A DNA stretch of 64,000 nucleotides from JACKJP01 sp050249695. Lineage in GTDB: Bacteria; Pseudomonadota; Alphaproteobacteria; Rhizobiales; Tepidamorphaceae. Position 1 is the stretch's first letter. Each line of letters begins with the position of its first letter. Below the pieces are notes generated by a model, which worked only from the letters and a program-made list of their open reading frames with translations, had not been told where the DNA came from and did not search any database. Below are positions 44,578 through 51,730 of the stretch, piece by piece. Position numbers and translations under genes: made by a program. Location of the stretch: contig JBFWQA010000004.1 of the NCBI GenBank assembly GCA_050249695.1, forward strand, positions 186,001 through 250,000, read 5' to 3'.

Positions 44578-44589
44578 GTGTATATACAT
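44578..44589. promoter_or_regulatory. Operator-like palindrome, site 2 (marR side)
   Basis: GTGTATATACAT, extended as ACAAGTGTATATACATGT with imperfect symmetry, lies 21 bases before the marR start codon and 54 bases from site 1, about five helical turns. It would suit autoregulation of marR. Confidence 0.62.
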
Positions 44590-44609
44590 GTAAATCCCGG
44601 AGGGAAGGG

Positions 44610-45086
44610 ATGAGCGATCAGCTTCTGCGCTGTACCTGTTATCGTCTGCGCCGCGCCGCGCGCATGGCGACCCAGGGCTACGATGCCGCGCTGGCCGATG
44701 CCGGGCTCACCGCGACGCAGTTCGCCCTGCTTGCCGAACTCTCCCGCGCGCGTGCCGTTCCGGTGAGCGTTCTGGCCCGCAGGCTCGGCACCGACCGCAC
44801 CACCATGACCCGCACGCTCCGCCCACTGCTGCGCGAAAAGCTTGTCGCCCCGGAGAGAACCGGCGACCGGCGGGTGCACGCCGTCTCCATGACCGATGCG
44901 GGCCTGGCCCGCTATGCAGAGGCGGCCCGGCTGTGGCGCGATGCCGAGGCGGACATGGCGCGTGGTCTCGGCGCCGAAAAGCTTGAGGAGCTTTATTCCC
45001 TGCTCCAGCGGGTGGAAGAGGTGATGGTCAGCGTCCGGCGTAGCGAAGACCCGGCGCCGGCCGCTCGGGCAGGACCTCGCGCCTGA
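44610..45086 (+). CDS. MarR family transcriptional regulator
   Basis: A 158-residue MarR-type winged-helix repressor. The core reads AALADAGLTATQFALLAELSRARAVPVSVLARRLGTDRTTMTRTLRPLLREKLVAPERTGDRRVHAVSMTDAG, with recognition helix RTTMTRTLRPLL and wing residues in DRRVHAV. An early CTCYRLRRAAR has two cysteines that could sense oxidants, as an inference. ATG 44610 follows AGGGAAGGG; the frame opens at 44565, but that start lies across the second operator. Its 3' end overlaps the convergent NrtR/NadQ-like gene by 59 bases. Likely targets: itself, the divergent thioesterase and the MFS gene. Confidence 0.93.
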   Translation: MSDQLLRCTCYRLRRAARMATQGYDAALADAGLTATQFALLAELSRARAVPVSVLARRLGTDRTTMTRTLRPLLREKLVAPERTGDRRVHAVSMTDAGLARYAEAARLWRDAEADMARGLGAEKLEELYSLLQRVEEVMVSVRRSEDPAPAARAGPRA

Positions 45087-46008
45087 AGCGGAAGAGCTGC
45101 GCCGGCCGGCCGCCCGTCGTCAGCCGCGTGGTCCCGGTGGGTTCCACCAACTGGCCCTGCTCGACGAGGCGTCGGAAATTCTGCTTGTGCAGGTGCCGGC
45201 CTGCGATCGACTCCACCGTCCTTTGCAGTTCCGTCAGCGTGAAGGCGGCAGGCATGAGTTCGAAGATCACCGGGCGGTATTTGATCTTGGCGCGCAGCCG
45301 TCCCATGGCGGTCGCCAGGATGCGGCGATGGTCGAAGCGCATCGGCCGGCCGAGCGTCGGCGCCGGCTGCCACGCTTTCGCCGTCTCGCGTCCGTCGCGC
45401 AGCGCTTCGGCCATCAGCCCGGCCTCGTAGAGAAGCTCGTATCGTTCCAGGACTCGCTCGTCGTCCCATACGGCGGGGCCGACCCCGAAGCAGAGCGCCA
45501 GCCTTTCGCGGCGGCTCAGCGGATTGCGGTCTTCGCTGCCGCCCCGCCCGCCAGCCCAGCGCCGGAGGCGCGGCAGGATTTCGCTGTCGAGGATTTCCGG
45601 CCGTCCCTCGCGCCAGTCCTCCCAGGGGAAATAATCGTAGATCGCGCGCCAGCCGGCTTTTGGCTTCTTGCCTGCCGGCAGCTGCGTCAGCGCGAGATAG
45701 CCGATGGATACCACATGCGGGCCGATATCGCCGGGCTCGGCGTGGCGGCCCCGGTCGCCGAAGGAATAGAGCTGCTCGACATAGCCGAGCTCGATCCCGC
45801 GCTGTTCCAGCACCCAGCTCCGCAGACCGGTCTCCATGGTCCGGTGACGCAGCGGATCGAACGGCCCGAAAGGCAACAGGTCGGCGCCTCGGTCGGCGCT
45901 CCGAACGGGGGTCTCCACGATGGCGACGATGGGCGTTTCCTCGTGCACGGAGACGATGGCGGCATTGAGCTCGATTTCGATCCCGGCCGGGCCGGCTTCG
46001 ACACTCAT
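45028..46008 (-). CDS. Nudix-related transcriptional regulator, NrtR/NadQ-like
   Basis: A 326-residue protein. The N-terminal part (about 10-150) resembles a Nudix domain (LNAAIVSVHEETPIVAIVETP, VLEQRGIELGYVEQLYSFGDRGRH, VVSIGYLALTQL) but lacks the Nudix box glutamates, so it should bind rather than cleave a nucleotide. The C-terminal part (about 245-312) is the winged helix of NrtR-type proteins: FELMPAAFTLTELQRTVESIAG, HKQNFRRLVEQGQLVEPTG and GGRPAQLFRF. Such proteins repress NAD synthesis genes in response to NAD-derived ligands. The nadABC operator lies 2.6 kb away. The ATG at 46008 overlaps the phosphatase gene stop (ATGA), coupling their translation. Confidence 0.83.
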   Translation of the reverse strand: MSVEAGPAGIEIELNAAIVSVHEETPIVAIVETPVRSADRGADLLPFGPFDPLRHRTMETGLRSWVLEQRGIELGYVEQLYSFGDRGRHAEPGDIGPHVVSIGYLALTQLPAGKKPKAGWRAIYDYFPWEDWREGRPEILDSEILPRLRRWAGGRGGSEDRNPLSRRERLALCFGVGPAVWDDERVLERYELLYEAGLMAEALRDGRETAKAWQPAPTLGRPMRFDHRRILATAMGRLRAKIKYRPVIFELMPAAFTLTELQRTVESIAGRHLHKQNFRRLVEQGQLVEPTGTTRLTTGGRPAQLFRFRREVLPERPAPGLRYAGR

Positions 46009-46529
46009 GCACGCTTGCCGATGTCGTCCGGCGAAAGCATGAAGGGCGTGCCTTCCGCGCAGAAGTCGCCGCGACCGATGGCCTCGATTGCGTCGGCCAT
46101 CCGCCCGCCACGGCCCAGCATGTCGTCGGCCAGTCGCACCAGCCGCGCGTTCGGCGTCGCCGTCGGCGCGCGCCGCCGCAGCGCCACCGCGGCTCCCATT
46201 TCGTCGATCTCGGGATAGAGCGCGCAGAGGGTGATGTAGCCGGCGGCCGTCGAGCGACTGATGCCGGCCCAGCAATGGATGACGATCGGCGCTTCGCGCG
46301 GCCAGCGCCGGACGAAATCGAGCAGCGTTGCGATATGCGTCTCGCCGGGCGGGACCATTCCCTCCATCGGCTCGGTGATGTCGTTCATGCCCAGATAGAG
46401 ATGATTTTCCGCCCTGACGCTTGCCGGGCGGCGCACCGGTGTGGCCTCGTTGATCAGCGTCACGACATGTTCGGCACGGCATGCGGCGACGGTGTCGTGC
46501 AGGCGCGCGAGTGAACAGACGTGAATCAT
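46005..46529 (-). CDS. Tyrosine phosphatase-like protein
   Basis: A 174-residue protein with the dual-specificity/tyrosine phosphatase loop HCWAGISRS (C-x5-R) in APIVIHCWAGISRSTAAGYI, preceded by IHVCSLARLHDTVAACRAEHVVTLIN and HLYLGMNDIT, where the aspartate may be the general acid. This is the short cytosolic type common in alphaproteobacteria, and the physiological substrate is unknown. It lies 30 bases after the HD-domain gene and overlaps the NrtR/NadQ-like regulator gene by four bases. Confidence 0.88.
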   Translation of the reverse strand: MIHVCSLARLHDTVAACRAEHVVTLINEATPVRRPASVRAENHLYLGMNDITEPMEGMVPPGETHIATLLDFVRRWPREAPIVIHCWAGISRSTAAGYITLCALYPEIDEMGAAVALRRRAPTATPNARLVRLADDMLGRGGRMADAIEAIGRGDFCAEGTPFMLSPDDIGKRA

Positions 46530-46559
46530 TTGGACCTTCTCCCTGTCTTGAAGGTCATT

Positions 46560-47198
46560 CTAGCGCATTTTTTGCCGATTGCATGACGCGGCCGCTGCCG
46601 CCGCGAGCGACACGCGCTCGGCGAACGCCGATTCGATGGCGGCGGCCGGCAGCGGGGCGAGGGGGTGAAGCGCCGCCACACTGCCGCCTTTCAGGCGGCC
46701 CGGGCGTCCGAAGAATCCGGCCGCTTCCCTGTCCGAAAAGCCGGCGAGCTGCGTCGCCTCCAGAAACGCGGCGATCCGGTCGGCGCGCTTGATCATCCGC
46801 GTCTCTTCGGCGGGCAGCGGCACGGGGAGGCCGAAATGCAGGTGAATGGCGTCAAGCAGGCGCGTCTCGACCAGTTTGTAGTCGCCGCCGATCACCGCCT
46901 TGAAGGGCGAGATCATGTCGCCGATCACATATTCCGGCGCGTCGTGCAACAAAGCGGCAAGCCGCAGGCGGGCATGGGCTTCCGGATCGATCAGCAGGAC
47001 GATCTCCTCGACAAGGAGGGAATGCTGGGCGACCGAGAAGGCATGATCGCCGGCCGTCTGGCCGTTCCAGCGCGCCACCCGCGCCAGCCCGTGCGCGATA
47101 TCGCTGAGTTCCACGTCGAGCGGCGATGGATCGATGAGGTCGAGGCGCCTGCCGCTCAGCATCCGCTGCCAGACGCGAGGTGGCTTCTGCGAGGTCAA
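46560..47198 (-). CDS. HD-domain phosphohydrolase (YfbR-like)
   Basis: A 212-residue HD hydrolase. The domain begins DIAHGLARVARWNGQTAGDHAFSVAQHSLLVEEI with the first metal histidine, then LAALLHDAPEYVIGDMISPFKAVIG (HD motif) and a late KRADRIAAFLEATQLAGF aspartate. The layout resembles the YfbR 5'-nucleotidase group, so a nucleotide substrate is plausible but not proven. I place the start at TTG 47198, which overlaps the ygfZ stop as TTGA and gives LTSQKPPRVWQRMLSGRRLDL as the N-terminus; ATG 47228 is the alternative. It belongs to the ygfZ-HD-phosphatase-regulator operon. Confidence 0.85.
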   Translation of the reverse strand: MTSQKPPRVWQRMLSGRRLDLIDPSPLDVELSDIAHGLARVARWNGQTAGDHAFSVAQHSLLVEEIVLLIDPEAHARLRLAALLHDAPEYVIGDMISPFKAVIGGDYKLVETRLLDAIHLHFGLPVPLPAEETRMIKRADRIAAFLEATQLAGFSDREAAGFFGRPGRLKGGSVAALHPLAPLPAAAIESAFAERVSLAAAAAASCNRQKMR

Positions 47199-48022
47199 TG
47201 CTCCGCTCCGCTCGCAGCGGGCAGCCATTCGGGCGGATGCGCGGCAAGGCGTGCCCCGCCGCATTCGAGCGGCACCGAGCCGGCTTCATCCAGCCTGTCG
47301 AGGCGGAGCAACGCTAGGCCCCTGTCTCCCGATGACCCGCCCATCGTCCCGACGACCTTCCCGCCGGCGGTCACGTCCGCCCTCGCTTCGGCGACATCGC
47401 CCGCAATGCTCACGGGCACGAAACGCTTGCGCGCCGTTCCTCTGTGCTGCATGCGCGAAACGACTTCCTGGCCGACGAAACAGCCCTTGTCGAAATCGAC
47501 GCCGCGCAGGCGGTCGTAGGATGCTTCATGCGGGAACACATCGCCGGAGGCGAAGTCGTGGACGAGTTCGGCCACGCCGAGGGTCATGCGGTGCCGGGCA
47601 TAGGCCTTGGCGCCGGGCCGCAGACCTTGCGTTTCGCCGCGCGGCAGGATGGCCCGCCCGCCCAGTGCCGCAATGCGCGGATCTGCCGGCAGGTCTGTAT
47701 CGCCGTCGAAGGCCGCGACGACGGCGTAATCGTCCGTCCGGTCGGCGATCTCCGCCTTGGCCCGCAGCTTGTAGAAGGCGAGACGCTTGACGAACTCGGC
47801 CGCGAGCGTGTTGTGGACGTCAAGCAGGAGCGTATCCTCGCCTTCCGGCCGTACGATGAATTCAAAGAGAATTTTCCCCTGCGGCGTCAGGAGAGCGCCG
47901 TGACGCGGCCCCGTCATGCCTTCGGCTTCGACGGTGATCAGCCGTTCCAGAAGCGAGCGCGCATCCGGTCCCGAGACCGAGATCACCGAACGGTCTTCCA
48001 GGATGACCGGTTTGCCCGTCAT
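47195..48022 (-). CDS. ygfZ: Folate-binding YgfZ-type protein
   Basis: A 275-residue relative of GcvT that binds folate and helps maturation or repair of some iron-sulfur enzymes. The family signature KGCFVGQEVVSRMQHRG is present, as are ISVSGPDARSLLERLIT and LTPQGKILFEFIVRPEG. The ATG at 48022 has a perfect AGGAGG seven bases upstream, which fixes the start although the frame continues to 48133. It is divergent from the dihydroorotase-like gene with 98 bases between and is the first gene of a four-gene operon. Confidence 0.94.
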   Translation of the reverse strand: MTGKPVILEDRSVISVSGPDARSLLERLITVEAEGMTGPRHGALLTPQGKILFEFIVRPEGEDTLLLDVHNTLAAEFVKRLAFYKLRAKAEIADRTDDYAVVAAFDGDTDLPADPRIAALGGRAILPRGETQGLRPGAKAYARHRMTLGVAELVHDFASGDVFPHEASYDRLRGVDFDKGCFVGQEVVSRMQHRGTARKRFVPVSIAGDVAEARADVTAGGKVVGTMGGSSGDRGLALLRLDRLDEAGSVPLECGGARLAAHPPEWLPAASGAEH

Positions 48023-48120
48023 GCGTTTCTCCCTCCTGCGGATCGTCCCCGGCTTGCCCGAAGCCTTCCGGACGCATAGGTATGCGGTGACGTTTTCCCG
48101 GACAAGAGCAACCGCCATCC

Positions 48121-49458
48121 ATGCCCGAGACATTCGATTCCATCTTTGCCGGCGGCACAGTCGTCAACCACAACGGAACGATCAGGGCCGATATCGGCGT
48201 CCGCGCCGGCCGTTTCGCCGCCCTCGGCGACCTGGCGCGCGCCGATGCCGGCGAACGTATCGATTGCACGGGTCTGCACCTCCTGCCAGGCTTCATCGAC
48301 ACCCAGGTTCATTTCCGCGAGCCGGGCCTTGAGCACAAGGAAGACCTGGAAACCGGCTCGCGCGCCGCGGTGATGGGCGGCGTGACCGCCGTCTTCGAAA
48401 TGCCCAACACCAGTCCGCAGACGGTGACGGCGTCGGCGCTCGAAGACAAGCTGGCCCGCGCGGAGGGCCGCATGCACTGCGATTTCGCCTTCTTCGTCGG
48501 CGGTACCCACGACAATGCGCGCGACCTGCCCGAGCTTGAGCGCCTGCCCGGCGTGCCGGGCGTGAAGGTTTTCATCGGCTCGTCCACCGGCGATCTGCTG
48601 GTGGAGGATGACGGTGGTATCGAGGCGATTCTTTCCAGGATTTCGCGCCGCGCGGCCTTTCATTGCGAGGACGAGTACCGGTTGCGCGAGCGCGCGGCCC
48701 TGCGTGGCGCGAACGATCCCTCGACCCACCCGGTCTGGCGCGACGAGGAAGCCGCGCTTCTCGCCACGACAAGGCTGGTCGATATCGCCCGGCGGCTCGG
48801 CAAGCGCGTTCACGTGCTGCATGTCTCCAGCGCCGAGGAGATGGTGTTTCTCGCCGGCGCCAAGGATGTCGCGAGCGTCGAGGTGACGCCGAACCATCTC
48901 ACGATGGCCGCCGAGGAGGCCTATCCGCGCCTCGGCTCGAAGGCGCAGATGAACCCGCCGGTGCGCGGCGAGCGCCATCGCGACGCCCTCTGGCGGGCCG
49001 TCTTCGACGGGACGGCCGACATTCTAGGCTCCGACCACGCGCCGCATACGCTGGAGGAGAAGGCGAAGCCCTATCCGTCCTCGCCCTCCGGCATGACGGG
49101 CGTGCAGACGCTGTGTCCGATCATGCTCGACCACGTCGCGGCCGGCCGGCTGTCGCTGGAACGGCTCGTGGACATGACGAGCGCCGGCCCGGCGCGCCTC
49201 TTCAACATCGCCTGCAAGGGCCGCATCGCCAACGGCTATGACGCCGACCTGACCATCGTCGATCTCAAGCAAAGCCGCGCGATCACCAACGACTGGATCG
49301 CCTCGCGCAGCAGATGGACGCCTTTCGACGGCAAGCGGGTGAACGGTTGGCCTGTCGGCACGATCGTGCGCGGCCGGAAGGTCATGTGGGAAGGCGAGAT
49401 GGTAACGCCTTCCTCGGGCGCGGCGGTGCGCTTTCTGGAGACGCTCCAGCCGGCCTGA
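48121..49458 (+). CDS. Dihydroorotase-like amidohydrolase
   Basis: A 445-residue amidohydrolase of the type usually annotated as class I dihydroorotase (pyrC) in alphaproteobacteria, which would close dihydroorotate from carbamoyl-aspartate. It has LLPGFIDTQVHFREPGLEHKEDL, EMPNTSPQT, GVKVFIGSSTGDLL with the lysine that could be carboxylated, HCEDEYRLRER, HVLHVSSAEE and DILGSDHAPHTLEEKAKPY. Notably, the first metal motif reads D-T-Q-V-H rather than D-x-H-x-H, so one zinc ligand is changed. Allantoinase or a hydantoinase-like role are alternatives. Divergent from ygfZ. Confidence 0.83.
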   Translation: MPETFDSIFAGGTVVNHNGTIRADIGVRAGRFAALGDLARADAGERIDCTGLHLLPGFIDTQVHFREPGLEHKEDLETGSRAAVMGGVTAVFEMPNTSPQTVTASALEDKLARAEGRMHCDFAFFVGGTHDNARDLPELERLPGVPGVKVFIGSSTGDLLVEDDGGIEAILSRISRRAAFHCEDEYRLRERAALRGANDPSTHPVWRDEEAALLATTRLVDIARRLGKRVHVLHVSSAEEMVFLAGAKDVASVEVTPNHLTMAAEEAYPRLGSKAQMNPPVRGERHRDALWRAVFDGTADILGSDHAPHTLEEKAKPYPSSPSGMTGVQTLCPIMLDHVAAGRLSLERLVDMTSAGPARLFNIACKGRIANGYDADLTIVDLKQSRAITNDWIASRSRWTPFDGKRVNGWPVGTIVRGRKVMWEGEMVTPSSGAAVRFLETLQPA

Positions 49459-49466
49459 ACCGGCCT

Positions 49467-50132
49467 CTATTCGCCAGTCGTGAAGAAGTGCCAGACCCCG
49501 TCCGGTCCGATGCCGAGCCTGTAGAAGACATACTGTCCGAATATCTCCATCCCCTCGCGGTCACCCGGCGTGATGATGCGGTAGAGGTCGACTTCCTGGG
49601 CCGGCGTCAGCGCCTTGAACGGGAGCGCGGCGAGATAGGGCCAGACATACATTTCCTGCGGCGTGCCGACGCCGGTATGGGCGTATCCCATTTCCAGCAC
49701 CTCGCTCATGATCGCGAGCATCTCGCGCCCGTCCGGATCTCCTGACAGCGCCTTCAGCACTTCGATGGGGTCGGTTACATCGTCCATCGGCGGCAGGCTC
49801 GGCGGCATCTCGTTGCTCTGGATGACGATGTTGAGTTTAGTGACATCGCCTGTCCGGGCAGCTTCCAGTATCTGTTCGCGCATCCGCCTGACCGGCTCGG
49901 GCAGGGCCCCGACATCGGTGGAGATGGGGGGCGGCGGTTCGTCCGAGGCGGAGGCACCTTCGTCCTGACCGCTTTCGCCGGAACCGTCTGGCGCCTTGTC
50001 GCCGTCCTCGCCCTGTCCCGGCAGCGTGATCGTCTCGGTCCGCACCGGCCGGGGCGGCGGGTTCTCGCCCGCGGCGAGGGCGCCGGACGGCGCGCAGACC
50101 AGGATCAGCAATGCGAGTAGGCGCGCGCGCAT
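49467..50132 (-). CDS. Exported protein of unknown function
   Basis: A 221-residue protein with a signal peptide (MRARLLALLILVCAPSGALA), a low-complexity linker rich in G, E, D, S and P (about 22-75), and a globular C-terminal domain from PEPVRRMREQILEAARTGDVTKLNIVIQSNE to WHFFTTGE. The segment GTPQEMYVWPYLAALPFKALTPAQEVDLYRI is distinctive. I do not recognise a named domain. ATG 50132 lies five bases after the TIGR02301 gene stop, so the genes are likely translated in sequence. Confidence 0.72.
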   Translation of the reverse strand: MRARLLALLILVCAPSGALAAGENPPPRPVRTETITLPGQGEDGDKAPDGSGESGQDEGASASDEPPPPISTDVGALPEPVRRMREQILEAARTGDVTKLNIVIQSNEMPPSLPPMDDVTDPIEVLKALSGDPDGREMLAIMSEVLEMGYAHTGVGTPQEMYVWPYLAALPFKALTPAQEVDLYRIITPGDREGMEIFGQYVFYRLGIGPDGVWHFFTTGE

Positions 50133-50136
50133 GGCA

Positions 50137-50520
50137 TCAGTTTCCATATCGGGAGGCAATCCGAGCCGAGATGTCGGTGCCTTCCTTCACATAGCGTTCG
50201 ATCACGAACACCGCCGAATCCGTGCAGTGCGTGTAGGCGTTGCGAAAGCCGCGATAGCCGCGGTTGAAACTGTCGATCAGCTTGGCGCGCCGGGCACCGT
50301 CGGACGTTTCGGCATCGAGCAGTTCGGTCATCTTGTCGCGCCATACCTGCCCTTCCTCGGCACCGCAGAGGTCGCGCAGATAGTGAAGCGCGCCGAGTAT
50401 CTCCGACAACCGCATGATGTCCGTCTCATACGGCGGATCGGGACGCAGGTTTTGCTGCGCGACCGCGCCGCCGGCAGCGCTCAGCGCGAGGAAGAGCAGG
50501 GCTAGGGCACGTAATCTCAT
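50137..50520 (-). CDS. TIGR02301 family exported protein
   Basis: A 127-residue secreted protein: signal peptide MRLRALALLFLALSAAGGAVAQ, then RPDPPYETDIMRLSEILGALHYLRDLCGAEEGQVWRDKM and RGYRGFRNAYTHCTDSAVFVIERYVKEG with two cysteines that may pair. This matches the TIGR02301 family, found mainly in Hyphomicrobiales and of unknown function. ATG 50520 starts at the signal peptide; the frame opens at 50556. It is followed by the exported protein at 50132 and preceded by the NUDIX gene, all minus strand. Confidence 0.87.
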   Translation of the reverse strand: MRLRALALLFLALSAAGGAVAQQNLRPDPPYETDIMRLSEILGALHYLRDLCGAEEGQVWRDKMTELLDAETSDGARRAKLIDSFNRGYRGFRNAYTHCTDSAVFVIERYVKEGTDISARIASRYGN

Positions 50521-50605
50521 CGCTTCGCTATCGGCGGGTTCCCGGTTTGCGGCCACTCATGCTTCAAAATCGGGGCAATTGGAAGACGCTCTTTCCGTCT
50601 CTGCC

Positions 50606-51046
50606 TTAGTGCGCGACCAGCGCGTCGCGCAGGAACGCGCGTGCCCGTTCGACGGTCTGCGCCAGTTGCGGCGTCGTCTCCAGCGTCCCGATCTCCGCCG
50701 GCAGCATCCAGCGGAGCGTCTCGTCATCGGCATCGCAATCGCCGTCCGGTTCTGCGGCGAAGACCATGATGACGAAATGGTCGTGCCTGCCTTCGCCTTT
50801 GTCGATGACCTCCACAATATCGGCGATCCCGGCCAGGCCGATGGTCAGGCCCGTCTCCTCCAGGACTTCGCGGCGTATGGCCTCGGCCAGCCGCTCTCCG
50901 GGCTCGACCCTGCCGCCGGGCAGCGACCAGCTGCCGGGAAACGGACCGGCCTCCCGGCGCTGAAGCAGAACCCGATCGCCATCGAAAATCGCTGCGCTTA
51001 CGGCGAGAAGGGGCAGGGGCGGCGTATTTTGCACTGCAGCAGACAT
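50606..51046 (-). CDS. NUDIX hydrolase
   Basis: A 146-residue Nudix hydrolase. GGRVEPGERLAEAIRREVLEETGL matches the Nudix box GX5EX7REUXEEXGU fully, so it should cleave a nucleoside diphosphate-linked substrate; VLLQRREAGPFPGSWSLPGG precedes it, as in ADP-ribose or NADH pyrophosphatase-like proteins. The exact substrate is unknown. ATG 51046 (MSAAVQNT) is preferred to 51109. Operon-like with the two exported protein genes downstream. Confidence 0.9.
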   Translation of the reverse strand: MSAAVQNTPPLPLLAVSAAIFDGDRVLLQRREAGPFPGSWSLPGGRVEPGERLAEAIRREVLEETGLTIGLAGIADIVEVIDKGEGRHDHFVIMVFAAEPDGDCDADDETLRWMLPAEIGTLETTPQLAQTVERARAFLRDALVAH

Positions 51047-51124
51047 GGCCTTCAGTCCGACATGAAGGCCCGCGCGCGTCAAGGCTGTCCGGGCAACAGT
51101 CGTCATCAAAACACCATGGGCTGG

Positions 51125-51652
51125 TCAGCCGAAAAGCCTGTCCGCCAGGGTGCGGGAATCCTCCTCCGACGCATCCGCCGGATCGTCGCGATAGCGTCCT
51201 TTCCCGTTGATGATTCCCGCGGCATGATCCATCAGATCGCGCGCACGTGCGACGCACTCGCCGGCGCGCAGCGTAGCCCTGCTCGTTTCGCCCGCTTCCA
51301 TTTCCCGCCGGAGCCTCGCGATGCCCTCCACGAGGACGGCCGAAAGCTCGGCGATCGTGAGATCGAACATCTGGCGGCGCCCGCGGGCACACTCCCTGTA
51401 GGCCTCAATTGCGTGGAATCGTTCCCTCAGACCGGATTTGGCGAAGTGGGCCTCATAGCCGATCGGCATCCAGTTCTGCAGGTCTTCGAAACATTCCGGC
51501 ACGTCCGGAGCCAGCCCGAACAGCATGATGGCTTCATTGAAATGGTTGAGATAATCCGTGGAAAGGCCGGTAGCCGCATTGACGGTCGACCACGTCCATG
51601 CGCGGACCCTATCGTCCCGCCCCGCCTGCCCGTGCGGTTTCTGCAATGCCAT
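51125..51652 (-). CDS. Conserved hypothetical protein
   Basis: A 175-residue, mostly helical, charged protein without signal peptide or membrane segment. The middle reads TGLSTDYLNHFNEAIMLFGLAPDVPECFEDLQNWMPIGYEAHF, then AYRECARGRRQMFDLTIAELSAVLVEGIARLRREME. I do not recognise a defined domain, though I recall similar unnamed proteins with an S/TDYLNHFNE motif in rhizobia. It is divergent from the yedK gene and lies upstream of the NUDIX gene on the same strand, 78 bases away. Confidence 0.65.
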   Translation of the reverse strand: MALQKPHGQAGRDDRVRAWTWSTVNAATGLSTDYLNHFNEAIMLFGLAPDVPECFEDLQNWMPIGYEAHFAKSGLRERFHAIEAYRECARGRRQMFDLTIAELSAVLVEGIARLRREMEAGETSRATLRAGECVARARDLMDHAAGIINGKGRYRDDPADASEEDSRTLADRLFG

Positions 51653-51697
51653 CCCCCCAATCAGCTCTCGGCATCATGAACAGGGGGTGTTAAACTG

Positions 51698-51712
51698 CCG
51701 TTACCGTAACGG
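51698..51712. promoter_or_regulatory. Palindrome in the divergent gap upstream of yedK
   Basis: CCGTTAC and GTAACGG flank a single C, a perfect inverted repeat with 7-bp arms, 18 bases before the yedK start codon and 45 bases before the divergent hypothetical gene. It could be an operator for either gene. It does not match the alphaproteobacterial LexA box (GTTC-N7-GTTC). Confidence 0.35.
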
Positions 51713-51730
51713 AAACAAAGGCGCGGATTC

